In this document: positions 10,213 to 22,122 of the stretch, piece after piece
Position numbering within the stretch: position 1 is the stretch's first letter
Layout: each line of letters begins with the position of its first letter
Source of the DNA: Lindgomyces ingoldianus
Taxonomy: Eukaryota; Ascomycota; Dothideomycetes; Pleosporales; Lindgomycetaceae
Reading direction: 5' to 3'
NCBI RefSeq assembly: GCF_010093535.1
Contig: NW_022985192.1
Span: forward strand, 39,302 to 103,301
Length of the DNA stretch: 64,000 nt
Position numbers and translations under genes: made by a program
Notes under the pieces: model-generated
Seen by the model: only the letters and a program-made list of their open reading frames with translations
Told to the model about the DNA's origin: nothing
Databases searched by the model: none

Positions 10213-12113
10213 GGGGGGCGGGAGGCGGATTCAGAGTGAAAGATCACCCGTTGCTGACTCGCTGCAGGAACTAGATCCGTATGCGACTCAAGGGCTACCT
10301 TCAAGTGAAAGGATTGGGCTACTCCCGGTCGACAGGCATGAGATGCCTCTAAATACAAGTTATGGGGTGTTTTAAACACAGATATGTGTCTCCTAACGGA
10401 TGAAGTTGCGAGATAAGGGAATCAAAGGACTCAAGGACCTCCAGCTCCCCGATTCCATTAACGAGAATATGCGGGCATGCACGCAGGTATTTTCACGCTA
10501 CGGAAACGGACAGGGTGCATAGGGAGAACTGGGCGAGATCCAAGAAATGCCCAAATGCCTTTGGTTGAGAGAGGATGACTGAGCAAGTGAATCGGGCCAG
10601 TATGTCGTAGATGCAGTCCTGGTACAAGGGGCTAAGTTGGCCGATGAACCGCATATATGCTGGAAACGACCTCACTGACGTCGCCAGCCAAATCGCAATC
10701 TAGTTGGTCGGGCTGAGCGCCGACCTCGCCGATATCATCCCCGTGCTAGGTTGCTGACGGAATTGGAGCATTTCGAGATCCTTCGACTTGTGCAAGTTGA
10801 GCAAGGAGAAAACAAATCTGCGCATCGCAAACCGACTGGGAAGATATCTGGGAGCTTCTTTGTGGGCTAATCCTCTTTGCTGTCAATTTGTGAAGGCCCA
10901 CCGAGGATGATAGAAAAGAGAAGGATATCGAACACGTCAGTCTCCAAGGCAGGAAAGCACAGTCAGGTAGCTAGCAATGACAAGTATTTACTGGAATTAT
11001 CCTTGGCTAATGCTCAGGTCACACCGATAACCTGTTACCGGGAACTCCGTGCCTTTGCTGCCGATGCGATCAAGGAATACGCCTCTAACGACGCGCACTT
11101 ATGGCATTCCGGCCTTAGCCTCAATTTTGTGTCCATATTAGCTCTTCTTAAGCTCAGCCTTAAAGCAGTTCATTCATCCAGAAGGAATTGAAAAGGCTTC
11201 TCTCGCTAGTTGATCACCCGCGCCGGAGCGTGGGGAGATCAAGGTACGTACCGCATATTCCCTGGAAACAAGCACCTTTGATGTGCAGAATGATCGACCA
11301 TGACTCTGTACTACCCGACATCCGGTACATCATGCCTTTAGAGCTGGCGATTCGAGTCAGTTTGAGATGGGGGTGTGGGGGTTGGCGCACGTGATCGGAG
11401 TGAAGTACCTTAGTACACATTAGGGTATCCGGGGGGCCATTTCGGTACAGTGCCTGATATGCGTCTCCGATCGACAGCTCGAAAACAACCTTAAAAGCCA
11501 ATCTTAACTATAATTCAACCTCGTAACACGTCAGCGCCTCCCGACGACCTGAGGGGCGGTCTGCCTTCCATGATGATCCTGGTCCGTGCCGCCCACCCCT
11601 TGAGGCACATCTCCTACGCCCCTAGTTTCGTATTACTACCGCACCACTCACGGCCTTCCACACAACCATATGCATTGCGTCAATGTCGAAAAGAGAAGAA
11701 TATGGGACACGACAAACCAAGCACATCCTAGCACATGCCAGTAGAGATCAACAGATGTAAGTCCAAAGTTCAAGAGCCGCGCGAGGCGGGCACACAGCAT
11801 TGACAGCCGAGCCTCACCAGGATACAAGAGGTTTGAAGATGACATTTTACTTCCATAGCCACGTAGGATTGTTGATGCTATGTCCATTGCTACATAGGTT
11901 ATCTATCGGACTGGCCGCCTGCTCGCTCGACTGCCGAAATCTAGTCCCGATAATCCTCGTATTTACTGTTATTAAGCTCCTTCAGGAAGGACTTGCATCT
12001 CCTCTATTCTTCACCTATTTCTCGAGTCGCCGCATTCTTTCTAATTTCTTCTAATTTCTGTTTTCGTGTTTGCTGGAAAAATCAGATTTGGTGCATACCT
12101 AGGAATCCTCAGA
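10213..12113. other. Gene-poor interval
   Basis: Several short frames of 60-105 residues on both strands, none with recognisable domains, membrane pattern or matched splice sites. The last 100 bp before 12114 are CT/TTCT-rich and probably belong to the promoter and 5' UTR of the next gene. I see no RNA gene. Confidence 0.45.
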
Positions 12114-13094
12114 ATGAAGAAACCCGAATTCAAGATGCCCTCAATCAAACTCCCCTCCGTCAAAGTCTCCGAACTCAAGCATCATCTCCCGTCCTTCAAA
12201 CGCCAACCCGTCTTCAATCGCCCCGTACAAACCTCCGGCCACCGTACCATATCCCGAGCGCTCTACCTCACCCTTCTCTGCCTGCTGGTCGCCTTCTCCA
12301 CCGCCGTCATCGCGCTCAAAGCAATGACTTTGGAATTCATCGAGGACAACAGCGACACCGGATTCGTCTTCGAAACCGGCGACCCTGATCCTACGATTCT
12401 AGCTGCACTGCCCAGAATGTTGTTCGAAGCACCTGCGAAACTAGCAATCGTAGCAGCTGTAGTGTCCATTTTTATAGGGTTTGGGCATGGCGCTTTTATT
12501 GTGAAGGATTGGAAGGTTGGGGCGAAGGTATATATTCCCCCCACCCCCTCCCCTCTTCTCCATCCCTGGCAGTCACAAAAATAAACACAACGAGTCATGA
12601 GAAATAAAGACTAACCAGTGCTCCAGACGCAAACCTACTCCTTCCGCCGCAACACCATGTTCCTACACCTCACCAACTCCATCCTCATCCTCCTCTCCAT
12701 GGTCGCCATCTACGTAACTCACAAATCCACCTCCCATTTCTCCGAACGCTACATCAACCGCAAAGCTGACCGGCCCGGCGACGGCGTTCGCTACAACATT
12801 GGTACCTTCGATCTCGAAACCTGGTCATGTGAACTCCAGTCTGTCAAAGGTGCTGAAATGGTCTGGGAGGATTACGGACGACAGTGCAAGGTTGAGATGG
12901 CGGGTAGGGCCGTCATGATTCCGTTTTTGGTAGTGGGGTTCGTATTAGCAGCAGTTGGGGTGGCAGGGATGGTGGGGGGACGCGGCGAGGAGGCGGAATT
13001 AACATGGAATAAACAGGGTGATAGGCGGTTGGATGGCGGGGAAGACGGGACAGGAATAGGAAGTGTAGAGATGGGTAAGCTTAATGATATATGA
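12114..13094 (+). CDS. Four-TM integral membrane protein, function unknown
   Basis: Two exons, 12114-12527 and 12627-13094, join in phase 0 to give 293 residues. The start is the first true ATG (MKKPEF); the frame upstream opens only with a non-ATG codon. Topology: a basic, Pro/Lys-rich N-terminal tail, TM1 about residues 44-63, a loop, TM2 about 104-125, a short loop over the splice junction, TM3 (MFLHLTNSILILLSMVAIYV), an extracellular loop with conserved-looking Cys and Trp residues, TM4 (MIPFLVVGFVLAAVGVAGMV), and an acidic hydrophilic tail. The architecture recalls SUR7/PalI- or MARVEL-type fungal membrane proteins, but I cannot assign it. The donor gtatat is weak; the acceptor ccag is good. 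Confidence 0.7.
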
Positions 13095-14183
13095 CGGAGG
13101 GAGTGTTGCGCTGGCGCGAATCACAATCTTGCTATGGGTCATCTGCCTGCTGGCTGGCGTTATGGGTTGGCCGGGTGGTATTTTGCTTTTCTGTTATGTT
13201 CCGTTTCCCCTTTTTATTACCAAAAGGAAACACTATGCTAGGAGATACCCCACCACTTTCGTTAAAGCTAGATTAGACAGACCTGTTGCTGGACTTTCAA
13301 TTGTCTATCTCTCACGCACGCATGCACAAACGCATGGGTTTTAGAAGGACAACGGGGGGTTGGGAGGGAGTTTTATGTAACCATGTGTAATGAATATAGT
13401 TTTTACTTCTTCTTGGGGTGATATCAGATGTGGGCAGAGGATTTGGTATCTCGTCAGAAAATCGGCGAAAGTGTGGTTTGGCAGGGGTTTGGAGAAATTT
13501 CGAGGAGTAGAATCCGGCATTAGAGCCCAGGAGGATCTTTGTATAGCCAGCTTAGATGATTTTTAATGGGGGTAATGACGTCTTTAATTGATATTTAATT
13601 ATTCTTCAGGAGAGGACTTCAAGATTAACTTGTGGCTACCTATTAAACAGTATGTCTTCCGACTTGTTTTTCTTTGGAGGAAAGTAGCGTCCCCACGCAT
13701 TTCCATGTATCTACTGAATGCTTCAAATCCCTCAATGCGGCATAGGTGTAATTGCCCTTTGCCCGCACCAGTTGACTGGTTCGCAGGCGCGGTGGGAGTG
13801 TGAACTTGATTCGGATCGGAAATCAAGGGAACGGTTCCACCGTCAGACCCAGCCGAAACCCGCCCCACAGGTTTGTCACAATCGCTAGTTTCCACATGGG
13901 TTCGGGTGCAAGGTCATCTGGTTGTCGAGTCGATTACGATAATGCGAGATGGGAAAATCCCTGATCCAAATTACGAGCTGTGGGCGTGCACAGAAAGTGT
14001 AGAAATAGATTCTAAAAAGAACAACTCTGCTTTAACAATTTGTGATTGCCCACGACTTAAATTAGTGATAAAATTGGATATTGGTGCTATCAGATACCCA
14101 TTAATGGGGGTGGTAGCAGTAGAACGTAGCGTGTTTATATCCCTCCGTAACCAGAGCTGCTCATTGCTCCAGTTTCAACTGCA
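13095..14183. other. Intergenic region
   Basis: 3' flank of the four-TM gene and 3' flank of the convergent 2EXR-like gene. Small frames without features; no repeats seen. Confidence 0.45.
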
Positions 14184-15302
14184 TTATTCCCAGAGAAGCA
14201 TTGGTGGAAAACGTGTATTGGAGAACCGAATCCCAGGCGCTGTGACTTCGCACCACCACTGTATATCCCCCAGAGTGTTACTTCGAGGGTGCTCTCTTCG
14301 TGCGATCCAAGACCGTATATTGAAGCTCACATCAGCGCCATCTGATGACTTTACCATCCTTTTCGCCAGTTGCACGCAGCTGTGTTGTACATGATGTATC
14401 GTATGCACAAGGATGCTGCGATTTCTTTTGGTATCCGGATTAACGCTTGCCGGGCACCCGACCCACTCGCCAAAGCCGATGCCTACAGTGACCCTGCTCA
14501 ATCCCGTTGGAACTCTATCAAAATCGAACAGACTCTGTTCTTCTTTATGGACAGAGAGGTCCCTGCAAACGACAGGCTGAAATCCGAATCGCAGCGTGAT
14601 CTCCTTCAACGATATCGTCCCCTTGATCAAGTCCTGAATCGGGCGATGAACTGTTGGAGAGGTTCGCAGCACAGGAGCACGGTATAATCCCAATCGCTCG
14701 CAATGGAGAGCTAGAAGCGTTGTCGGTGGGAGGTCGATTTTCTGAACTTTGTCCAAGGTTAACATCTTAGAGAATTTCATCTTCTTCAGTACTGGCCAAC
14801 TCGTCCAGTAAGCTTGGAATTTTGCTACCCTGTAGAATTGTTCCATGCCCTCCTTCAGAATTTGTCTACTTAGTTGGAGCCAAATTGGTAACGCAGGCTT
14901 TTGGCGATGAAATTTGCGGGTCACCGACAAACGCCGACTCTTGTAGGCATCTGGGTTGTAGGCGTCCGGGCTGTACCCTATGTTGGCGAGCAAATTGGAA
15001 TACCGATATTTGAAAACTGTACCGACCCACATCCAATGGTAAATTTCATCTCGAAGCTCTCGGGGTAGTTGAAGGAAAGGGAAGATATCCTTTAACTTTG
15101 TGATGGCAGCGGTGTTTTCTTCATAGTAGAGGTCGCGACGAATGTTTCGCTGTCCTCGTCCGACTCGCGAGCTTCGTCGAAGGGATGGAGGTGGAATCTT
15201 CTGTCTCTTTTTCGTTCCGTCTGCATCTGGATAAGATTTTCTCTTCCTGGCGGGTTGTATTTTCGAATCTGGGGCGGCTTCTTCGGCTGTCAGGAGCGAC
15301 AT
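14184..15302 (-). CDS. 2EXR / F-box-like domain protein
   Basis: Single-exon frame of 372 residues. The N-terminus is basic with nuclear-localisation-like clusters (RKRK, KKRQK). Near residue 78 is the motif LQLPRELRDEIYHWMW, the hallmark of the very large fungal 2EXR/F-box-like family, which starts with an LP.EIR..I-type helix. The rest has scattered hydrophobic and basic blocks, as in other members. Family members are mostly uncharacterised; an adaptor role in ubiquitination is only inferred from the F-box likeness. The start ATG at 15302 has a reasonable context. Confidence 0.72.
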   Translation of the reverse strand: MSLLTAEEAAPDSKIQPARKRKSYPDADGTKKRQKIPPPSLRRSSRVGRGQRNIRRDLYYEENTAAITKLKDIFPFLQLPRELRDEIYHWMWVGTVFKYRYSNLLANIGYSPDAYNPDAYKSRRLSVTRKFHRQKPALPIWLQLSRQILKEGMEQFYRVAKFQAYWTSWPVLKKMKFSKMLTLDKVQKIDLPPTTLLALHCERLGLYRAPVLRTSPTVHRPIQDLIKGTISLKEITLRFGFQPVVCRDLSVHKEEQSLFDFDRVPTGLSRVTVGIGFGEWVGCPASVNPDTKRNRSILVHTIHHVQHSCVQLAKRMVKSSDGADVSFNIRSWIARREHPRSNTLGDIQWWCEVTAPGIRFSNTRFPPMLLWE

Positions 15303-16540
15303 CGTGTCGTGTTCCGGAATTGTGGATCAGATATGTGTCTTGCAACGGTGGGGATGGCGTTCGGAAAGGGTGAAATTTTGGAAAAGAGATTGCGAGGGCA
15401 AGTACATAATTTTAGGGACCACGTGTCTCCATGTCTAGTCGTCCATGGAACCATGGGAGTGGTGAAGTGCGGGTGTCGAAATGACGAGAAAAGTCCTTTC
15501 AACCTCCTGAAACAACCTGAACTTTCAACATTCTTAACTTCACCTCAAATCTTCTGCCGACTACCTTTTTCGCTACTTGCCTGTAGGAACCATCGACTAA
15601 GCCGTTGGGACTCGTTAAGGAGGAAGCAGCTGCGGGGTAAAAGGCCAGGGGGGCAAACAGAAACTGGGGGTGTTTAGAGGCGTGTACTAGGAGTGACATA
15701 CAGGGCTAAAGAGACAGATATTTATCATCTTCATGCTCAGCTCAGCTCAGTATAATAGAAAGGTTGATGAGGATGGGATAATCGCGGAGCCAGCCCTCAT
15801 TGGGCTAAATCGTACGCTGAGGGTGAACCTAAAATGGCCATCAAACCCATTTCTTCATTTATGCTATTGAACTCACGAGGCAACAGTAGAAGAGATACAT
15901 AAGGGATGATATGCTACGAAAGTAGCAGCAATAACACGGTCGAGCACGGCGACGCCCACTTCACACACACCGTTAACTCCCAGCATCTCTACAGTAGCTC
16001 TAGTCCATTGTATAATGAATATCACAGCATATAACTCGTACTCTAATTACGTACAGAATATAGGGTCCAACTTCAATGGCCGAAAAATTACGAAACAGTA
16101 ACCAGGACCACGAGTCAGTGCATCATAGTCATTACAAGAATCGCATCGAAGGTCATAATACATTACCAATTTCCGCATATTTCACGCAGGTACGGGCAAG
16201 CCTTCTACAATTTATTCACCACTCCGAATCCAAGGGAGTGTGGAGAGTCGTCGATATTGGTTGACTCGCACTTGAATGTGATCTGGCTGTAGGGGAAAGC
16301 AAAGGTTGCGTAAGCGAAGGGCATGTGGCCAGGCCCACGTGGACTTAAAAGTTGAACCCCTGTTCGAGTCCTCCTAGACGGAAATGGGCATGACAATTCA
16401 TTGCTATCTGTAAAGAATGTGGTAGATCATGGAAACCTCGGTCAGCCTCAATGAGCGACTGGATGCGACAAAATTTAACACGATAATGATGGGGATGGTG
16501 TGTAACCAATACTAATAGCGCCTGTGATAGGACCGCGAGC
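15303..16540. other. Intergenic region
   Basis: No supported coding frame. Holds the promoter of the 2EXR-like gene on its left and the 3' flank of the Rieske gene on its right. Confidence 0.45.
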
Positions 16541-17861
16541 TCACCAATCCATTTCAACATCACTCAACCCCAATACCTTCCCTACCTTGGCAATCTGGTC
16601 AAGTTCCTTGCACACTAAAACACCTTAGCTTTTTGATCGTAGTAGTTAAGAGATGGAAGGATAAAATACCTTTCTCGGCTCGGCAAAAGCTCTCACTCTT
16701 CCCTCCATCCTGTTTCCCAGGGAATATTTCCATTCCAGCAAGCCTCTCCAGCTTCAGATGCGCTTTCAAAAGCGGTAAAAGAGATGGCTCCTGGAAAGGG
16801 CGGATGATCTTCACTGCTTCATAGCTTTGCTCAAGATCATTGATATGGGAAGTGAAAAGGGACTTCAAAGCCTCTTGGTCGACCGGGTCAAGAATTACAG
16901 CCTTAGTAGAGAAAACATCACACATTACAGTGCATCGACCGGCGGAGGCCGGGAGCCTGGTGAGCGTCGCCCAAATGGGGGAGTTCAGGATGGATATGAC
17001 AGTCGTCGTTGGGGCGATCTGAAGGACCTGGCTCTCGCTAAGGTCCAAGTGACGATGGCGGAACATGGAGAACACATACTCCATTAACCAGCTCTTAGGA
17101 CGAGCCGGGCTAGGCGTCCCAATTCCGGTGCGGTCGCTAGCCCCTGCGCGTAATATTAGCTTCAGGATTCTAACCGACACGACTGGAGGGAGACTCACCG
17201 ATTGTCTTCCAATTAAATGCTCCACTCAATTCCCAGCCTGTAAGCCAAGCGCTTCCGGCTGAGATTCCGTGCTCATCTAAAAAATCGACTGTGTTCTCGC
17301 AGTCCGGTGAGTCCAAAAGCTGGCCTGCATCGAGGTTGATATGGATGAAGCCACCTCGATCTGTGCAGGTGTGTATCTTGAAGAGACCATTTTCGGATTT
17401 GTCGAATCCCTCGACATCGTCAAACTGAGGAGCTTTGACAAGGTCTCCCTTAGTATCATATGACCACCCATGATACCGACAGCCTAAGACTAGAGAAGAT
17501 CCGGCCGGCTTCTTAGTAACAGTATAGGCTCGATGTCTGCAAACGTTATGGAATGCTCTAGCAATGTGATCTTTCCCGAGGATGATCAGGACTGGAAATC
17601 CAGCTAGTTCCAGGGAGATGTAGTCGCCTGGTTTGAGGAAACGACTTCGGTGAGCGATGCAAGTCCATGTCTATCGCGATAAGGTGTCTAGCTTGCAAGG
17701 TAGGTGACGATGGCCCATACCTTGCTAAAGACGGCTCGACGCTCCAGCGCGAAGAGGTATTCAGATGTCCACCAGCCATCTAGGAGATCTGGCTCCTTGG
17801 TGACTTCGATTTGGGGGTTGTTATAGAAGGAAAGAATTGGAGTTTCGGCGAATGGGGCCAT
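16541..17861 (-). CDS. Rieske [2Fe-2S] oxygenase-like protein lacking the mononuclear-iron motif
   Basis: Four exons, 17721-17861, 17199-17670, 16670-17143 and 16541-16614, join in frame to 386 residues. The N-terminal half is a Rieske domain: C91-x-H93 (NVCRHRA) and C111-x2-H114 (GCRYHGW) give the CxH-x17-CxxH ligands of aromatic ring-hydroxylating and choline-monooxygenase-like oxygenases. After the FNWKT block (about residue 200), where these enzymes normally have a D/E-x2-H-x4-H mononuclear-iron site, this protein reads IGASDRTGIG and shows no such motif. The C-terminal fold resembles the family's substrate domain without its iron. It may be an electron-transfer partner instead of a complete oxygenase. 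The same-strand gene 600 bp upstream has the complementary defect. Donors are gtatgg, gtgagt and gtattt. Confidence 0.85.
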
Positions 17862-18461
17862 GGTGATTGGTGTGGCTTGGCGCTATGTGTTTAGCTTCGT
17901 GATAGAGCGACGTGCTCGTTGTGACAAAAAAAGCGGCTATGCCAATAGACAAATAAAGAATAACGATCACTACTAGAATCGTTAGAATGTGAACGACTTC
18001 CTATTGAGGCAAACCGTGGAAAAGATAGCGAACACACTCTGGTTGGTTGAGGCTGGTGTTCTGGACCGTTAGTGTTGCCCATTCCCGGATATCTGGCTTG
18101 TCCCAAGAAATGACTGATGCAACGAAATCTCGGTGTGACGATCCAACTTCAAAACCCCTGCCATCGTCACGCGATGCGAGCAATGGATGGGTAAATATCA
18201 ACCGAAAATAGGGAAGGGAACGGTAGAGTGGAGAAAGAGACTTAGCCTTTTCGGGGCAACTTGTCCCGTCCGGGCATGTGATTGGTTGGTCATGAGGAGC
18301 TTCATGCAGAGCAAGGTGAAAGGAAGATAAAGAACACCGACAAGTGAACGACTAGAAAGCTTCAAAATCCTCAGGTACCACCTGACAGTAGATAGACTTC
18401 CCCATCCGTCCTCATCGACATTACCTGCACGGAAGAAGGCGCTATGGCTTCATGGCCATGC
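17862..18461. promoter_or_regulatory. 600-bp gap between the two Rieske-like genes
   Basis: Separates the upstream gene (18462-19618) from the downstream one (ATG at 17861). It holds a 66-codon frame without features. It is long enough for an independent promoter, so the genes need not be co-transcribed. I see no clear TATA box. Confidence 0.4.
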
Positions 18462-19618
18462 TTACGATGATGCAGGATCGACTAGCTGCGATGCAACCAC
18501 GTCGTTGCGGCTGCTGTATCCGTAGGCATTTCGGGGTTCTGGTTCCTTTTCCGTCTCATGTTGGGCGCAGACCAGCTCTAGAACGCGTTGTTGATAGTCT
18601 GGACGGGAGATTAGAATGGAACAATGCAGTGCCAGGAGAGGACGTACAAGCGACCCCCGTCTCTTTCTCTGGGTTCAAGATTCCCTCAGAGTAGACGCCC
18701 TTCTCCAAGTTCTCTTGGGCCTTCTCACAAAGCTCGAAATCCTCCATGGCTACTTGGCGGACGAATTTGAAATATTCCTCAAATTTCTCGCCCGAGGACT
18801 GGTGATAGTAATCGAACTCCATTCGGGTAATCCCAGGTTTATCAGTTGGGCAGACGCGGAATGAAGACATCCCGCCACCATACACATTCAGGGTACAGTT
18901 CGGGAAGAAATAGAGAAAGAGGCCATCGTCGGCCTTCTTCGGATCTGCAACATGCTGGGAGAAGTTCTTGTGGTTATAGACCGTATAGAATGTTGGGGGG
19001 TAGTAGACTGAGAATGAAGGATGCGTGTATTGGCAATGCAGGCATTCTTGATATCCATCAACCCTGATCCGTTAGTGAAAGCGTTTGCGATGAGAGTGGC
19101 ATGTCTACTCACATGGTCTTCCAGTTGAATTTACCTTCGTACTTTACACTACGACGGTATGGAAGCTTTGTGAAATCAACCCTGCCAATAAGAGGCTTGA
19201 GATCCGGAAAGAAGTCATCGAAAGAGGGGGCATTATCCGAGATAGTCGAAAATACAAGACCAGTCTCAGTGATGTAAGACTTGAACTCAGAGCCCTATAA
19301 CTACTTAACACTTGAAACGCGATCGGCCAAGCATACATACCGTATTCTCATCAAAGACTTTAATGTCTCTCAGTTCTTCAGACATTCGACATGCAACCAA
19401 CGAAACTTGGGCAACCTCATAGCCCACCTTCTCACCCAGTTGGAATTTGGTCACAGGCCCGAGGAGATACCATCCCTGCGTCGAGATTAGTCTCCTAACC
19501 GGGTTTGAAAGTTTGGGTACTGTAATCATACCTTCAAGAAGACAGCCTTTCGCTCCAGCTGATATAAAGGCGAGCTGCAGTACCAAGATGCAGGAAGAGT
19601 TCGTGGTAAAGAAGCCAT
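18462..19618 (-). CDS. Rieske-oxygenase catalytic-domain protein lacking the [2Fe-2S] motif
   Basis: Five exons, 19532-19618, 19341-19475, 19113-19294, 18648-19063 and 18462-18598, join in frame to 318 residues. The start MASLPRTLPASWY and the WYLLGPVTKF block match the N-terminal lobe of ring-hydroxylating oxygenases, but no CxH...CxxH cluster motif exists: the chain runs from KVFDENT directly into SYITETGLVFS. The catalytic half is intact: FNWKTMVDGYQEC then H144-x4-H149 (ECLHCQYTHP), with a candidate third ligand Asp near residue 243 in AMEDFELCE. So this protein can bind the mononuclear iron but has no Rieske centre. It probably needs electrons from another protein; the adjacent Rieske-only gene is the obvious candidate. 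Introns are 47-56 bp. Confidence 0.85.
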
Positions 19619-20450
19619 CTTTTCGGAATCCGCTAGGTCTGCGTTGCGTGGCACTTTGATCTCGAGGGGAAGAGTAAGGAGAGCAAGCAATTATCTATGA
19701 GAGCAGTATGGCAGTTGCGAAGGTTTCATTTGCAGCCTCCAGGAAAGGCAAAAAGGCCCACCCCTTGTCGGTTTTAGAGGTACCTGCATGCTGAACGTCA
19801 TGGGACGTGGGGCTCGGTATTGGACGGTACCAATCGGATTTCCATGACGAAATGGCTTATCGAAAGCGGCCAGGAGCTTCATGATTCCCATCGCCGTTCC
19901 CACCAGAACTCGAACTAGGGTCGTTGGTCAACTGGACAGCAGACGGAGATTCGGCCGCGAATAGTCGGCACAGCTTGAGAATAAATCAAGGTTGCACAAC
20001 TCATAGGTAGGTATTGGTTAGGGATCGCGCTCTCGATAGTGAAGAGGTCTGATTTCGTTCGGGCTCACAACAAGTGTGTCCCTTTCTGCATATTTGCAAA
20101 CACCCAAACTGGTGTCTGGAGCCAGGCAAGAAGAGTTAGCGTCCGAAACGTCGAGACAAACTCCCCTCTTGGCTGCTTATTCATCAGCGCTAACGAAACC
20201 TGGATTCCTGGCTTGGCATCTCAAGGGATTCATGCAATTCCCGCAAGATCCCCCATTCAATCTGCATTTCCCTTATATTCTACGACGAATCCATATAGGC
20301 GCGCTGCATTATCCTTTCGTCAATGTTTGCACTCGACTAGAGCCATTTTCTTCACCAGAAAGCTTTTAATTTCCGACTATTCTCTTTCGCCATCTCTTCT
20401 CAATACCCTTAGCCCTAACGTGTACTACTATATAGAGTAGCACTACCTGT
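19619..20450. other. Upstream flank of the Rieske-like genes
   Basis: Probable promoter region of the 18462-19618 gene on the left. The remaining short frames on both strands have no features I recognise. A B-box-like element near 19895-19925 does not form a tRNA. Confidence 0.4.
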
Positions 20451-21640
20451 TAAAGTTACTAGCTAGGGTCTACTCGACGACGACTTGGGTTTGGCCTGAC
20501 CCGGAATGGCTTGTTGAGGAAATATTCCTAGACGAATTTTAGAGCTTGAGGTGAATAGGTACTATCTATGTCTAAACCAAGAGGCTCTTTACGATCTCTT
20601 TCACTAAAGCCTTGATTTAAGCCCGCCAATACAGCAATAAAGCTAACGGAATATCTACTTCGAATACCCGCACAACAAAGTCCGAAACTACGCAGCAAGC
20701 ATTGAGTCTATCGCAATTGCGAAAGTTCCGTAACTACCGGAAACAAACTTGTCCGCCAGCAGAACTCAAGAGTCCTTCAATTCCTTCCTTTACAACCCCC
20801 CCACTGCTTCAAAGAGCGTCTTTTCACTCTCCGTGCTGGTTGTCGAGATATCAAGAGACGACTTAGTACATCCCAAGGCTCTCTGGCCATTCCAATTTGC
20901 CAAACTGTGAGCTGTCCTCACACCCTTTGTCCAGTCCCATAAGAGTTAACCATTTATAGTTCAGGCCTCGCCGTCGTGGTAACCACAAGCCCGCATCACT
21001 TTTACTTTGCGAAATCCCGAGGAGCAGACGCAGTGTTCAACTAGTACGACCCCCAGTGCCGCGAAAAAGATCCGAGAGTACACTAGTAGACAGCTCCGCC
21101 ACGTTTTCGACGCTATTAAAAGCCTTCACGCAGCAGAATTTTGTGCCAAGGCACTAGCTCCATGTGCTAAAGAATGTGAGACTTGCATTATACAAGTTCC
21201 CTTCCTCTACAGGCCTTCCCACGGGATGATTTCGTCAAAAGCGAATCCCTTGCGTACACCGCTACGGGTGACGTTTTCGGGAATTCGAGATGAATTTCCC
21301 TACAATGCCTTAGCAAAGTACGAGTCCGCCAGCGCGATTTAGAAGCCCAGTTCCGAGCTCTTGGGTGAGGAGAAGTTGATATTACATCTAGTAGAGACCC
21401 TTCCCGTAGAGTTGAGTGGCATCGCGAACGAGTAAGTCTGCTGCTAGTTCACATTTTGCTAAATATTTTAGCAGAATGTACTGATGAGGAATTGACAGGC
21501 TTCAGAGACTTCGCGAGAAAAAGGTTAGTGGACGAGAGCTGGCCTGTAAGGCTGATAGGGCTACTAGACTTTAAATAAAAGTTGAGCTATAGGTAGGCGT
21601 GGGAAATCGTACAGCTTTAGATTACTTTCACGAGAAAATG
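20451..21640 (+). pseudogene. Decayed transposase-like remnant
   Basis: Frame-broken + strand segments give fragments such as EALYDLFH near 20580 and a charged RLQRL-type helix near 21500 (RLQRLREKK). The latter recalls the C-terminal tails of fungal pogo/Fot1-type transposases. Many in-frame stops separate the pieces and no inverted terminal repeats were recognised. The reading is tentative: the stretch is clearly former coding sequence or mobile DNA in decay, but the family is a guess. Confidence 0.3.
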
Positions 21641-22063
21641 TCGGTTTACTAATATCTACTCGTCTGACCATTTCTATATGAGGCCGATCATAACGATCAT
21701 AAATTTAAACTTTTTGATGCCTCCATTTATGATTGACGTTTGAGAAATATTTATTTTGATCTTCTTTGTCAGTGCATCCTTTACTTATTCCTTCCACTTC
21801 TTACACATTCTAGTTTTTGGGCTGATACTTGTCTGCACTAGTCTCAGGCTAAACTGCAGTCCAAATTGCATCCAGGAACCAGGATTAAATCCGAAAATGA
21901 TTTGGCAAAGTCCATGCGCGCCCTTCGGATCGCATCATGATGCCAAAGGAGACTCGGATAGAACGTTCCGACAAGAGCACCAGAAGGCCCCAACATTTAG
22001 GCATCGTCATTAAAGTCCAACAACGCACCCCGGAGCGTCATCTTAAGTGCTTCTAGAAGACCG
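21641..22063. other. Upstream region of the GH3 gene
   Basis: Non-coding. The part near 22028-22033 reads CCCCGG, which fits the CYCCRS form of the fungal carbon-repressor CreA/Cre1 site. A single match is weak evidence for catabolite repression of the following beta-glucosidase gene. Confidence 0.35.
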
Positions 22064-22070
22064 TATAAAA
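22064..22070 (+). promoter_or_regulatory. TATA box of the GH3 gene
   Basis: TATAAAA lies 53 bp before the GH3 start codon at 22123, a spacing compatible with a short 5' UTR. No competing TATA element was seen nearby. Confidence 0.5.
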
Positions 22071-22122
22071 GCCACGAGTTATTGCGATCCTGGAAAACCG
22101 TTGTCTCAAGAAACCCGGCGCT

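Noticed and set aside
10877..11394. Two + strand frames (104 and 68 residues) as a spliced gene
   Set aside because: No domain, no convincing donor/acceptor pair and no start context; composition is like surrounding non-coding sequence.
16340..16385. TGTTCGAGTCC, another B-box-like element on the + strand
   Set aside because: Flanking bases cannot form a T-stem, and there is no cloverleaf.
17145..17198. Possibility that the missing mononuclear-iron motif of the Rieske gene is hidden in its second intron
   Set aside because: The intron is only 54 bp, has good splice signals, and none of its frames encodes an H-x4-H motif.
19895..19930. B-box-like AGTTCGAGTTC on the minus strand
   Set aside because: T-stem does not pair and no A-box lies upstream at tRNA spacing.
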